A stretch of 64,000 nt of DNA from Myxococcota bacterium (GTDB taxonomy: Bacteria; Myxococcota_A; UBA9160; UBA4427), in NCBI GenBank assembly GCA_041389495.1, contig JAWKRT010000004.1, positions 186,001-250,000 on the forward strand, read 5' to 3'. Positions within the stretch are counted from its first letter, which is position 1, and every line of letters begins with the position of its first letter. This document shows positions 16,663 through 25,463 of the stretch, one piece after another. Made by a program: the position numbers and the translations under genes. The notes under the pieces were generated by a model. The model was not told where the DNA came from. It made no database searches and saw only the letters and a program-made list of their open reading frames with translations.

Positions 16663-18144
16663 GTGAGCCCGCCTCGCGCGTTCGCCATCCGCACCTACGG
16701 GTGCCAGATGAACGTCCACGACTCGCAGAAGGTCGCGAACCTCCTGTTCCACGCGGGCTACCGCGAGGCGGCGAGCGAGGAGGAGGCCGACCTCCTGGTC
16801 GTGAACACGTGCTCGATCCGCGAGAAGGCGGAGCACCACCTCTACAGCGACCTCGGAGCGCTGCGCGAGTGGAAGGCAGCGGCGCCGGGACGGGTCGTCG
16901 GCGTGGGCGGTTGTGTCGCCCAGCAGGTCGGCGACGGGCTGCTCGCCCGCTTCCCGCAGCTCGACTTCGTGTTCGGGACGCACAACGTGCGCCACGTCGC
17001 CGCACTCGCGGAGGCCGCCCTGCGCGGCGAGCGCGCGGCGCGCACCGAGGAATCGGCCGGCCCGGAGCGCTTCGCGCTCCCCGAGGCGCATCCGGTCTGG
17101 GCGGGCAGCCGCGCCGCGCGGGCCTACGTCACCGTGATGGAAGGCTGCGACATGTTCTGCAGCTTCTGCATCGTTCCCCTCACGCGCGGCCGCGAGGTCA
17201 GTCGCACCGCCGAGGCGATCGTCGCCGAGGTGCGGGCGCTCGCGGACCGGGGTGTGCGCGAGGTGACACTGCTCGGGCAGACCGTGAACGCCTACGGGCG
17301 GCACGACGTGCGCCGCGGGCGCGAGGCCGCCGCCGGGACCACCACCTTCGCGGCGCTCCTTCGCGCCGTCGACGCGATCCCGGGCATCGACCGCATCCGG
17401 TACACGAGCCCGCACCCGCGATTCGTCGACGACGAGCTCGTGCGCGCCCACGGCGAGCTCGAGCACCTCTGCCCGCACGTGCACCTCCCGGTGCAGAGCG
17501 GGTCGGATCGCATCCTCGAAGCGATGCACCGACGCTACACGCGAGCGGAGTACGAGCGGGTCGCCCGCGCGCTTCGCGCCGCTCGGCCCGACGTCGCGCT
17601 GACGACCGACCTGATCGTCGGCTTCCCGGGCGAGACCGACGGCGACTTCGAGGCGACGCTCGGGCTGGTGCGCGACATCGGGTTCGTCGACCACTACTCG
17701 TTCAAGTACTCGCCGCGGCCCGGCACGCGCGCGGCCGAGGCCCCCGCGCGCGACGAGGTGCCGGCCGGCCTGGCGCAGGAGCGGCTCGAGCGGCTGCAGG
17801 ATCTGCAGCGCGGGCTGTCCCTCGCGTACCACCGGGGGAGGGTCGGGACGCGGACGCGCGTGCTCGTCGACGGGCCGAGCCGCAAGGGCGGGCTCCAGCT
17901 CTGCGGGCGGGACCCGTACCACCGCGTCGTGAACTTCGAGCCGCCGCGCGGCGGGATCGCGCCGCATCCGGGCGACCTCGTCGAGGTCGACCTCGTCGAG
18001 GCGCTGCCGCACTCGCTGATCGGCGAGCTCGCCGTCGCGCCCGGGAGCCTCGCCGGCCGCGACGGCCCGGATGCATCGTCCGCTCGGACCACGGCGACCG
18101 CGAGCGACGGCGATGCCCGTCTGCGCGTCGTCTCGAGCCTCTAG
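16663..18144 (+). CDS. miaB: tRNA-2-methylthio-N6-dimethylallyladenosine synthase MiaB
   Basis: Radical-SAM methylthiotransferase that modifies A37 of tRNAs reading UNN codons. It has 493 residues from the GTG at 16663, which has a GGGAGGAG ribosome site. The N-terminal UPF0004 domain carries the auxiliary cluster cysteines in TYGCQMN (C14), NTCSIRE and GGCVAQQ. The radical-SAM motif CDMFCSFC puts cysteines at 162, 166 and 169, followed by LLGQTVNAYG and PVQSGSD. The TRAM domain covers roughly 380-450. About 35 further C-terminal residues, rich in Ala, Asp and Ser, are beyond the usual family end and probably disordered. Confidence 0.95.
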   Translation: MSPPRAFAIRTYGCQMNVHDSQKVANLLFHAGYREAASEEEADLLVVNTCSIREKAEHHLYSDLGALREWKAAAPGRVVGVGGCVAQQVGDGLLARFPQLDFVFGTHNVRHVAALAEAALRGERAARTEESAGPERFALPEAHPVWAGSRAARAYVTVMEGCDMFCSFCIVPLTRGREVSRTAEAIVAEVRALADRGVREVTLLGQTVNAYGRHDVRRGREAAAGTTTFAALLRAVDAIPGIDRIRYTSPHPRFVDDELVRAHGELEHLCPHVHLPVQSGSDRILEAMHRRYTRAEYERVARALRAARPDVALTTDLIVGFPGETDGDFEATLGLVRDIGFVDHYSFKYSPRPGTRAAEAPARDEVPAGLAQERLERLQDLQRGLSLAYHRGRVGTRTRVLVDGPSRKGGLQLCGRDPYHRVVNFEPPRGGIAPHPGDLVEVDLVEALPHSLIGELAVAPGSLAGRDGPDASSARTTATASDGDARLRVVSSL

Positions 18145-18207
18145 CCCCTCGGGCGTTCCGCCGAAGAGAGCCCTCGTTGCGGGAGGGGTGCGCCCGCGGA
18201 GGGACCG

Positions 18208-20046
18208 ATGGCGAAGGCGCGGGTGCTCGCGGTCGACGACCAGCGCTACTTCCGCGAGCTGATCGAAGGTCTGCTCGCGGAGGGGGGCTACGCGGTCCAG
18301 ACCGCCTCGAGCGCCGAGGAGGCGCTCCACCGGCTCGAGCGCGAAGACTTCGACATCGTCGTCACCGACCTCGTGATGCCGGGCATCGACGGCGCCGAGC
18401 TCTGCCGTCGCATCAAGCAGCGCAAGCCGGACCAGGACATCGTGATGATCACGGGCGTCGTCGACGTGCAGACCGCCGTCGACGCGATGAAGCTCGGGGC
18501 CACCGACTACCTGCTGAAGCCGTTCGACCGCGAGACGCTCGTGGGCGCGCTCGACGCGATCCGCAAGCAGCGTCGCCTGCGCGAGGAGCACGCACGACTC
18601 GTCGAGGAGAATCTCGAGTACCTCGGTGCGCTCTCGCTCTACGAGCGCGCGACGGGCCTCTTCCAGACGCTCGGCCTCGCCGCGCTCGCCGAGCGCGCCG
18701 TCGAGGGCCTGTGCATCGAGACGCGCGCGCAGGGCGGCGTCGTGTGGATGGCCGACGACCTCGAACGCGAGGCGCCGCTCGCGCTCGCGGGCGTGCGCGG
18801 CCTGCTGCGCGTCGAGAACGAGCCCAAGCAGCTCGACCCGAACGACCTCTCGCACGACGTCGTCGCGGCGCTCGCGCGCGGGCGCGCGCGCATCGGCTCC
18901 GACGGCGAGCTCGGCACGGTGCTCTGGGTGCCACTCGAGCACGCCGGCCAGCTGCTCGGCGTCGTGCGGCTGTCAGACAAGCTGGAGGGCGAGGCCTTCG
19001 GCGAGCTCGACCGGCTGCGCGCCGAGAAGCTCGCCGGGTTCGCGGCGCTCGCCGCCGCCAACACGCTCCGCTTCCGCGCGCTCGAGCGCCGCTCGTTCCG
19101 CGACCCGGTCACGAAGACCTACACGCGCGCCTACTTCCAGGACGTCGTCCACAACGAGATCCAGAAGGCGGCGCGTTTCGCGCGCGAGTTCTCGCTGCTG
19201 CGGCTGCGGCTCGACGACGCGATCGAGCGCCGCCGCTCGAGCTCGCAGACCGAGCACGCGCGCTGGCTCGAGGCGTGCGTGCAGCGCGCGAGCCAGGCGC
19301 TCCGCGCGACCGACATCCTCGCGACCGAGGGCGACGACGCCTTCAGCGTGCTGCTGCCCGAGACCGACTCGCTCGCGGCGGCGGCGCTCGCGGCGCGCGT
19401 GCGCGCCGCTCTCGCGGAGTCGGGCGCGGCCGGGCCCGTCTCCACCGCCTGCGCGACGTTCCCCGCGGACGGCACGCGCGCCGAGATGCTCGAGCGCGTG
19501 CTGGCGACGCGGCTCGCCGCGAGCGCCGAGAGCCTCGCGCCGGACGTCGAGCGGCACACGCTCGCGGGCGCGCTCGACGCGCTGCTCGCGCGCGGGCGGC
19601 GCGAGCGCGCCGATCAACGCGACGCGATCGCCGAGCTCGTGATGCGCGCCGTGGCGTGTCAGCCGCACGAGCGCGCGTTCGTGCTCTACGCGGTCCCCGA
19701 GAAGGAGTCGCAGGGCGTGCGGGCCGCTCTCGACGACGCGATCGGCGAGCTCGACCGGCGCGCGTCGACGGCCGGCGCACTGCGGACCGAGCTCGTGCTC
19801 GCGGGGCCGCACGTCGACGCGCGCGAGGCGGACGGGCCGACGGCCGTCGTGCGCGCGCCCGGCGGGCGCGTCGGGCGCTGCGACGCCGCGCTGATCGCGC
19901 TCGGCGACGGCCCTTCCTACGCGTTCGTCGCCGGCGCGGAGGCGCGCGACGGCACGCTCGCCTTCTTCCACACGGACGATCGCGCGCTGGTCGAGCAGCT
20001 CGCCGTGCAGGCGCGCCGCGAGCTCGGAATGGCGGTGGCGGAATGA
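18208..20046 (+). CDS. Response regulator with GAF-like and degenerate GGDEF domains
   Basis: Cytoplasmic signalling protein of 612 residues. The receiver domain (about 4-120) has the acidic pair D10-D11, phosphoacceptor D54 in VVTDLVMPG and the lysine of LLKPFD, so it looks competent for phosphorylation. A GAF-like segment follows (about 150-290). A GGDEF-type fold (about 295-440) has EGDDA at 374-378 in place of GG(D/E)EF, so diguanylate cyclase activity is doubtful. The last 170 residues match nothing I recognise. GGAGGG precedes the ATG. It is coupled to the PATAN gene by ATGA overlap. No histidine kinase is adjacent. Confidence 0.8.
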   Translation: MAKARVLAVDDQRYFRELIEGLLAEGGYAVQTASSAEEALHRLEREDFDIVVTDLVMPGIDGAELCRRIKQRKPDQDIVMITGVVDVQTAVDAMKLGATDYLLKPFDRETLVGALDAIRKQRRLREEHARLVEENLEYLGALSLYERATGLFQTLGLAALAERAVEGLCIETRAQGGVVWMADDLEREAPLALAGVRGLLRVENEPKQLDPNDLSHDVVAALARGRARIGSDGELGTVLWVPLEHAGQLLGVVRLSDKLEGEAFGELDRLRAEKLAGFAALAAANTLRFRALERRSFRDPVTKTYTRAYFQDVVHNEIQKAARFAREFSLLRLRLDDAIERRRSSSQTEHARWLEACVQRASQALRATDILATEGDDAFSVLLPETDSLAAAALAARVRAALAESGAAGPVSTACATFPADGTRAEMLERVLATRLAASAESLAPDVERHTLAGALDALLARGRRERADQRDAIAELVMRAVACQPHERAFVLYAVPEKESQGVRAALDDAIGELDRRASTAGALRTELVLAGPHVDAREADGPTAVVRAPGGRVGRCDAALIALGDGPSYAFVAGAEARDGTLAFFHTDDRALVEQLAVQARRELGMAVAE

Positions 20047-21626
20047 GCGCGCAGCCCGACGTGAGGCGCGGAGCGACGGGCGTGCTGCTCGTGGCCGACG
20101 GCAATGCGGGACGCGCGCGCCGGCTCGCCGCTGCGCTCGAGGGCGAGGTCGAGCGCGTCGAGGTCGCCGACAACGGCGTCGTCGCGATCGAGCGTGCGCT
20201 GGCCCTCGCGCCCTCGCTGCTCGTCGCCGCGCACGGCCTCCCCCTCGTCGACGCACCGCGCCTCGCCGAGATCGTCGCCTCGAACCCGCGCACCTCGTCG
20301 ACGCGCTTCCTGTTCCTCGGCGAGCCCGAGCGGTCGAGCTTCCAGCCCGGCGTCGGCGACGAGCAGGTCCCCGCGACGCTGCGCCCCCTGGACGTCGCCG
20401 ACGTCGCGCGCGAGATGCTCGCGCGCCAGCGGCGCGCCCAGCAGTTCGCGGTCGCCGCGGGGAGCGGTCATGCGAGCAGCGGGAGCCTCGAGGAGCTCGC
20501 GCTCGCCGATGCGCTCCGCATGCTGAACGAGGGAGCGAAGAGCGGCCGCCTCGAGCTGTCGCACGACGACCTCGGCGGCGAGCGCCACGCCGGGTCGGTC
20601 GACGTCGAGCGCGGCGAGATCGTGGGTGCGCGCACGGGGCGCGCGACGGGCGAGAAGGCGCTCTTCCGCATGCTGCTCTGGGACGCGGGCAGCTTCCGGT
20701 TCGGCCCGCGCGGCACGCCGGGCGAGGCGATGCGGATGCGCATGCCGACGCGCCAGCTGCTCGCGGAGGGGCTGCGACAGGCGAGCGAGTGGAAGCGTCT
20801 GTCCACGCAGCTCCCCCCGCTGGATTCGCGCATCCACCTGCGCGTCGAGCCCGCCGACCTGCCGTCCGGCGTGCACCCGCTGACGCAGGAGGTGCTCGTG
20901 CTGCTCGAGGCGCAGGAGCGCGTCGGCGACGTCGTCGACCACGCGTCGTTCCCGGACTACCAGGTGCTCCGCACGCTGCGCACGCTCGAGGAGCGCGGCA
21001 TCGTCGCGATCGGACGCTCGGCGTGCGAGCCCCGGCCCGGCCCGCGCGAAGGGCTGTTCGGCGAGCCGCAGGTGCGCCGGCTCCGCGAGTGGATCCGCGA
21101 CGCCCAGGGCCACCCGTCGACGCCGCGTCCCGCGCGGCTCGTGGTCGCCGCCTCGGATGCGAGCGGCCTCCCGGATCTCGCGAACCTGCTGCGCCCGATT
21201 CCCGGCGTCGCGCTCGCGCCCGCGATGGAAGCCGGCCGCGTCGCGCGCGACGCGATCGCGCCGCTCGGCACGGTCCGCATCGACGAGCGCCACGCGATCG
21301 AGCTCGTGCACGTGCCGTCGGCGCCGCGCTTCGCGCCGCTCTGGGCGCGCGCCGCGCACGGCGCCCTCGGCGTCGTGTTCCTGCTCTCGGGGGCCGTGGG
21401 CGAAGCGGCGACGCGCCTCGCGCCCATGGTGCGCGCGGTCCACGCGCTGCCGCGCCCGCGCGTCTTCCACGCCGCGCTCCTCGGCAAGGGCGAGCGGCCG
21501 TCGCCCGACGAGCTTCGCGAGAACCTCTCGCTGATCGACGAAGGATCGCTGTTCCTCATCCCGCTCGAGCCCTCGAAGGAGCCGTCGACGCTGCTCGCGC
21601 GCCTGTTCGCGAGGATCGTGCCGTGA
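20043..21626 (+). CDS. Pseudo-receiver / PATAN (DUF4388) / G-domain-like regulator
   Basis: Protein of 527 residues. The N-terminal part (about 12-130) has a receiver-like fold pattern (VLLVADGNAGRARRLAAALE) but no phosphoacceptor Asp at the expected place. The middle (about 147-260) is a PATAN/DUF4388 domain: GSLEELALADALRMLNEGAKSGRLEL, VERGEIVGARTG and ALFRMLLWDAGSFRF. The C-terminal 160 residues have the strand order of a small GTPase but lack a P-loop, so a pseudo-GTPase is inferred. The ATG at 20043 overlaps the upstream stop, and the gene runs by GTGA overlap into the next. PATAN proteins are common in myxobacteria and cyanobacteria. Confidence 0.72.
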   Translation: MSAQPDVRRGATGVLLVADGNAGRARRLAAALEGEVERVEVADNGVVAIERALALAPSLLVAAHGLPLVDAPRLAEIVASNPRTSSTRFLFLGEPERSSFQPGVGDEQVPATLRPLDVADVAREMLARQRRAQQFAVAAGSGHASSGSLEELALADALRMLNEGAKSGRLELSHDDLGGERHAGSVDVERGEIVGARTGRATGEKALFRMLLWDAGSFRFGPRGTPGEAMRMRMPTRQLLAEGLRQASEWKRLSTQLPPLDSRIHLRVEPADLPSGVHPLTQEVLVLLEAQERVGDVVDHASFPDYQVLRTLRTLEERGIVAIGRSACEPRPGPREGLFGEPQVRRLREWIRDAQGHPSTPRPARLVVAASDASGLPDLANLLRPIPGVALAPAMEAGRVARDAIAPLGTVRIDERHAIELVHVPSAPRFAPLWARAAHGALGVVFLLSGAVGEAATRLAPMVRAVHALPRPRVFHAALLGKGERPSPDELRENLSLIDEGSLFLIPLEPSKEPSTLLARLFARIVP

Positions 21627-22060
21627 TCGAGGACGCGTTCGACCCGAAGCGCTTCGCGCTGCTCGCCGACCTCGGCGAGGACGACCGCGACGCGCTCGTC
21701 GAGGTGCTCGAGCTGCAGCGCGTCGCGACGGGGCGCAAGCTCTTCCGCGAGGGCGGCGAGGCCGACGGTCTCGTGCTCGTCGAGAGCGGGCGCATCGTGC
21801 TGTCGTCGAAGCGCACGGGTGCGCGCAGCGAGGTCGGGCCGGGCGACGCGGTCGGTGTGCTCTCGCTGTTCGCGATCGGACCGCGCGAGGCGACCGCGTC
21901 GACGATCGAGCCCTGCGTCGTCTGGAAGCTGCCACGCGCGCACTGGCGCCGTCTGTGCGAGGACGCGCCGCGGACGGCGTGTCGGGTGCTCGAGGCGGCG
22001 GTCCGCGAGTGCGCCGCGCTGCTGCGCGAGTCGCTCGACGCGGTCGACGGCGACGCCTGA
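21623..22060 (+). CDS. Cyclic-nucleotide-binding-domain-like protein
   Basis: Short cytoplasmic protein of 145 residues consisting essentially of one Crp/CAP-type beta-roll: GRKLFREGGEADGLVLVESGRIVL, GPGDAVGVLSLFAIGPREATAST and VVWKLPRAHWRRL. No DNA-binding helix-turn-helix follows, so it is not a Crp-type transcription factor by itself. The canonical Glu/Arg phosphate-binding cassette is not convincing, and ligand binding is uncertain. The GTG at 21623 overlaps the PATAN gene stop, so the two are probably partners. Confidence 0.75.
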   Translation: MIEDAFDPKRFALLADLGEDDRDALVEVLELQRVATGRKLFREGGEADGLVLVESGRIVLSSKRTGARSEVGPGDAVGVLSLFAIGPREATASTIEPCVVWKLPRAHWRRLCEDAPRTACRVLEAAVRECAALLRESLDAVDGDA

Positions 22061-22367
22061 GCCGGGCGCCCGCGCCGCGCACGCGTGGCAAACGGCGTTT
22101 CCCCCAGCGCTCCCGTCATCGCGTCGCTGCCGTCGCGCGCGCCGCGTCCGCGCTGGTTGACCCGTCGGCAGCCGCCGCCTAGAGTTCGGCGGCAATCCTG
22201 AGCCTTCGGGGGTTGCACTCCATTCCGTCGATCGACCTCGCCCTTCGCCGCTCGTCCGCGCGGCCGCGACCGGTGCATCCGGCGAACGGCCCGTGCGCGT
22301 CGGCGGTGGCGCGCGGCGTTGCGACGCGGCAGCTCGCGCGGGCTCGGACACCTTTGGGGGGAGCGCG
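22061..22367. other. Intergenic region and leader of guaB
   Basis: 307 bases. They hold the promoter at 22157-22185 and a leader of about 175 bases before guaB. GGGGGGAG precedes the start. I see no purine riboswitch core, no tRNA and no plausible small gene. Confidence 0.5.
22157..22185 (+). promoter_or_regulatory. Sigma-70-type promoter of guaB
   Basis: TTGACC at 22157-22162, a 17-base spacer and TAGAGT at 22180-22185. The -10 hexamer is identical to that of ribBA. The predicted start is near 22192. Confidence 0.65.
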
Positions 22368-23834
22368 ATGACGACCGACGCCTCGATTCGCGAAGGGCTC
22401 ACGTTCGACGACGTCCTGCTCGTTCCCGGGGCCTCGGAGGTCCTGCCCGCCGACGTCGACCTGCGCACACAGCTGACGCGCGAGATCGCCCTCGGCATCC
22501 CGCTCGTCTCCGCCGCCATGGACACGGTCACCGAGCACGAGACGGCGATCTGCATGGCGCAGAACGGCGGCATCGGCATCGTGCACAAGAACCTCGATCT
22601 CGCGACGCAGGCCGCCGAGGTCGACAAGGTGAAGCGCAGCGAATCGGGGATGATCGTCGACCCGATCACGATGCGGCCCGAGCAGCGCATCCAGGACGCG
22701 CTCGAGGTGATGCAGCGCTACCACATCTCGGGCGTACCCGTGACGCGGGAAGGGCGCGCCGTCGGCATCCTCACGAATCGCGACCTGCGCTTCGTGCGCG
22801 ACACGGCGGCCGCGATCGACACCGTGATGACGCCGGCGAGCGAGCTCGTCTCGGTCCCGCCCGGCACGAGCAAGGAGCGCGCGAAGGAGCTGCTCCACGA
22901 GCACCGCATCGAGAAGCTGCTCGTCGTCGACGAGCAGGGGAAGCTCTGCGGACTCATCACGATCAAGGACATCGAGAAGGCCGAGCGCTTCCCGAACGCC
23001 GCCAAGGACGACCTCGGCCGGCTGCGCTGCGGCGCCGCCGTCGGCGTCGGGCGCGACCGCCTCGAGCGCGCGCAGGCGCTCGTCGACGCGGGCGTCGACG
23101 TGATCGTCGTCGACACCGCGCACGGGCACTCGGCCGGCGTCCTCGAGAGCGTGCGCGAGCTCCGCCACCACTTTCCCGACCTCCCGCTCGTCGGCGGCAA
23201 CGTCGCGACGGCCGAGGGCACCGAGGCGCTGATCAAGGCCGGCGTGTCGGCCGTGAAGGTCGGCGTCGGCCCGGGGTCGATCTGCACGACGCGCGTCGTC
23301 GCCGGCGTCGGCGTGCCGCAGTTCACGGCGATCCAGGACGCCGTCGGCATGGCCAAGCGTTTCGGCATCCCGATCATCGCGGACGGCGGCATCAAGTTCT
23401 CGGGCGACGTCGTGAAGGCGCTCGCCGGCGGTGCGGCGGCGGTGATGATCGGCTCGCTCTTCGCGGGCACGGACGAGTCGCCCGGCGAGGTCGTGCTGTA
23501 CCAGGGGCGCTCGTACAAGGTCTATCGCGGGATGGGCTCGCTCGGCGCGATGGCCGCGGGAAGCCGCGATCGCTACTTCCAGGCCGACGTCGCGCCGGAC
23601 AAGCTCGTGCCCGAGGGCATCGAGGGCCGCGTTCCGTACCGCGGTGCGCTGACGTCGAGCATCCACCAGCTGATGGGCGGCCTGCGCTCCGGCATGGGCT
23701 ACTGCGGCGCGAGCGATCTCTCGGCGCTCCGCGAGCGCGCGCGCTTCGTCCGCATCTCGTCCGCCGGGCTGGCCGAGAGCCACGTCCACGACGTCATCGT
23801 CACGAAGGAAGCGCCGAACTACCGACTCGACTGA
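22368..23834 (+). CDS. guaB: Inosine-5'-monophosphate dehydrogenase
   Basis: NAD-dependent oxidation of IMP to XMP, the committed step to GMP. It has 488 residues. The TIM barrel is interrupted by two CBS domains (about 95-215), recognised from RPEQRIQDALEVMQRYHISG and PPGTSKERAKELLHEHRIEK. The catalytic cysteine is in GPGSICTTR, and the flap has YRGMGSLGAM. The ATG at 22368 follows GGGGGGAG. It lies directly upstream of guaA, giving a two-gene guanine nucleotide operon. Confidence 0.97.
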   Translation: MTTDASIREGLTFDDVLLVPGASEVLPADVDLRTQLTREIALGIPLVSAAMDTVTEHETAICMAQNGGIGIVHKNLDLATQAAEVDKVKRSESGMIVDPITMRPEQRIQDALEVMQRYHISGVPVTREGRAVGILTNRDLRFVRDTAAAIDTVMTPASELVSVPPGTSKERAKELLHEHRIEKLLVVDEQGKLCGLITIKDIEKAERFPNAAKDDLGRLRCGAAVGVGRDRLERAQALVDAGVDVIVVDTAHGHSAGVLESVRELRHHFPDLPLVGGNVATAEGTEALIKAGVSAVKVGVGPGSICTTRVVAGVGVPQFTAIQDAVGMAKRFGIPIIADGGIKFSGDVVKALAGGAAAVMIGSLFAGTDESPGEVVLYQGRSYKVYRGMGSLGAMAAGSRDRYFQADVAPDKLVPEGIEGRVPYRGALTSSIHQLMGGLRSGMGYCGASDLSALRERARFVRISSAGLAESHVHDVIVTKEAPNYRLD

Positions 23835-23857
23835 CGCGCGCGCCGTCCGCCGGGGCG

Positions 23858-25450
23858 GTGCGCGACCACGGGGGGAACGTCATCTCGCAGCCGACGACGC
23901 ACGCCGACCGCATCCTGATCCTCGACTTCGGATCGCAGGTGACGCAGCTGATCGCGCGCCGCGTGCGCGAGTGCGAGGTGTACTGCGAGATCCACCCGTT
24001 CCGGATGTCGATCGACGCGATCCGCGCCTTCGCCCCGCGCGGCATCATCCTCTCGGGCAGCCCGGCGAGCGTGCACGACGCGGGCGCGCCCGACGTCGAC
24101 CCCGCGCTCTTCGAGCTCGGCGTGCCGATCCTCGGCATCTGCTACGGGCTGCAGGTCATCGTGAAGCGGCTCGGCGGGCGCGTCGAGTCGTCGGACGAGC
24201 GCGAGTTCGGACCGTCGCTGCTCGATCACCGCAGCGACGACCCGCTGTTCGCGGGTCTGCCTCCGCGCGAGGGCCGCGCGCGCCGCACCGTGTGGATGAG
24301 CCACGGCGATCGCGTCCTCGAGCTTCCGCCCGGCTTCGAGGTGCTCGCGACCAGCGAGCACTCGCCCAACGCCGCGGTCGCGAGCCGGGAGCGGCGCATC
24401 TGGGGCGTGCAGTTCCATCCGGAGGTGCACCACACGCCCGACGGCGCGCGCATCCTGCGCAACTTCGTGCGCGACATCTGCGGCTGCGAGGGGGCGTGGA
24501 CCTCCGCGGCCTTCATCGACGAGTCGGTCGCGGCGATCCGCGCGCAGGTCGCCGGCGGCCGCGCGATCTGCGGGCTCTCGGGAGGCGTCGACTCGACCGT
24601 CGCCGCGGCGCTCGTGCACCGCGCGATCGGCAGCCAGCTGACGTGCATCTACGTCGATCACGGGCTCATGCGCGAGGGGGAGAGCGCCGAGGTCGAGCAC
24701 CTGTTCCGCGACGCGCTCGGCATCGAGCTCGTGACGGTCGATGCGAGCGAGCGCTTCCTCACCGAGCTCAAGGGCGTGGCGGACCCCGAGCGCAAGCGCC
24801 GCATCATCGGCCATCTCTTCATCGAGACGTTCGAGGCCGAGGCGGAGAAGCTCGGCGGAGCGGACTTCCTCGTGCAGGGCACGCTCTACCCCGACGTGAT
24901 CGAGAGCGTCTCGGTCAAGGGGCCGTCGGCGACGATCAAGACGCACCACAACGTCGGCGGCCTCCCCGAGCGCATGAAGCTCGCGCTCGTCGAGCCCCTG
25001 CGCGAGCTCTTCAAGGACGAGGTGCGCGCGGTCGGTCGCGCGCTCGGCCTGCCCGAGCGCGCCGTGAAGCGGCATCCGTTCCCCGGGCCCGGGCTCGCGA
25101 TCCGCGTGCTCGGCGAGGTGACGGCCGAGAAGCTCGCGCCGCTGCGCCGCGCGGATGCGATCCTGCGCGAGGAGATCGAGCGCGCCGGGCTGTACGACGA
25201 GATCTGGCAGGCGCTCGTCGTGTTCCTGCCGGTCCAGAGCGTCGGCGTGATGGGCGACGGACGGACGTACGAGAACGCGGTGGCGCTGCGCTGCGTCACC
25301 TCGACGGACGCGATGACGGCGGACTGGTCGCGCCTGCCGTACGACGTGCTCGCCACGATCTCGAGCCGCATCATCAACGAGGTGAAGGGGATCAACCGGG
25401 TCGTGTACGACGTCTCGTCGAAGCCGCCCGCGACGATCGAGTGGGAATAG
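23858..25450 (+). CDS. guaA: GMP synthase (glutamine-hydrolysing)
   Basis: Converts XMP to GMP using glutamine and ATP. The amidotransferase half has the nucleophile in ILGICYGLQV and the HPEV histidine motif. The synthetase half has the PP-loop LSGGVDSTVA, and the C-terminal dimerisation region ends in KPPATIEWE. The start is uncertain. The only in-frame conventional codon is the GTG at 23858 (530 residues) with a poor ribosome site. An ATC codon at 23882 lies five bases after GGGGGGA and would give the usual 522 residues. Given the AUC start of infC in this window, an AUC start here is possible. Confidence 0.95.
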   Translation: MRDHGGNVISQPTTHADRILILDFGSQVTQLIARRVRECEVYCEIHPFRMSIDAIRAFAPRGIILSGSPASVHDAGAPDVDPALFELGVPILGICYGLQVIVKRLGGRVESSDEREFGPSLLDHRSDDPLFAGLPPREGRARRTVWMSHGDRVLELPPGFEVLATSEHSPNAAVASRERRIWGVQFHPEVHHTPDGARILRNFVRDICGCEGAWTSAAFIDESVAAIRAQVAGGRAICGLSGGVDSTVAAALVHRAIGSQLTCIYVDHGLMREGESAEVEHLFRDALGIELVTVDASERFLTELKGVADPERKRRIIGHLFIETFEAEAEKLGGADFLVQGTLYPDVIESVSVKGPSATIKTHHNVGGLPERMKLALVEPLRELFKDEVRAVGRALGLPERAVKRHPFPGPGLAIRVLGEVTAEKLAPLRRADAILREEIERAGLYDEIWQALVVFLPVQSVGVMGDGRTYENAVALRCVTSTDAMTADWSRLPYDVLATISSRIINEVKGINRVVYDVSSKPPATIEWE

Positions 25451-25463
25451 GAGGGAGTGCGCC

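Noticed and set aside
16358..16666. Plus-strand open frame through the gap before miaB
   Set aside because: No ribosome site, poor codon choice and no recognisable domain. The region is better explained by the minus-strand promoter and structured RNA.
18208..20046. Active diguanylate cyclase
   Set aside because: The GGDEF signature is EGDDA at 374-378, so catalysis is doubtful, although the fold is of that type.
22192..22367. Purine riboswitch before guaB
   Set aside because: No conserved loop-loop motifs of the purine aptamer were found in the GC-rich leader.
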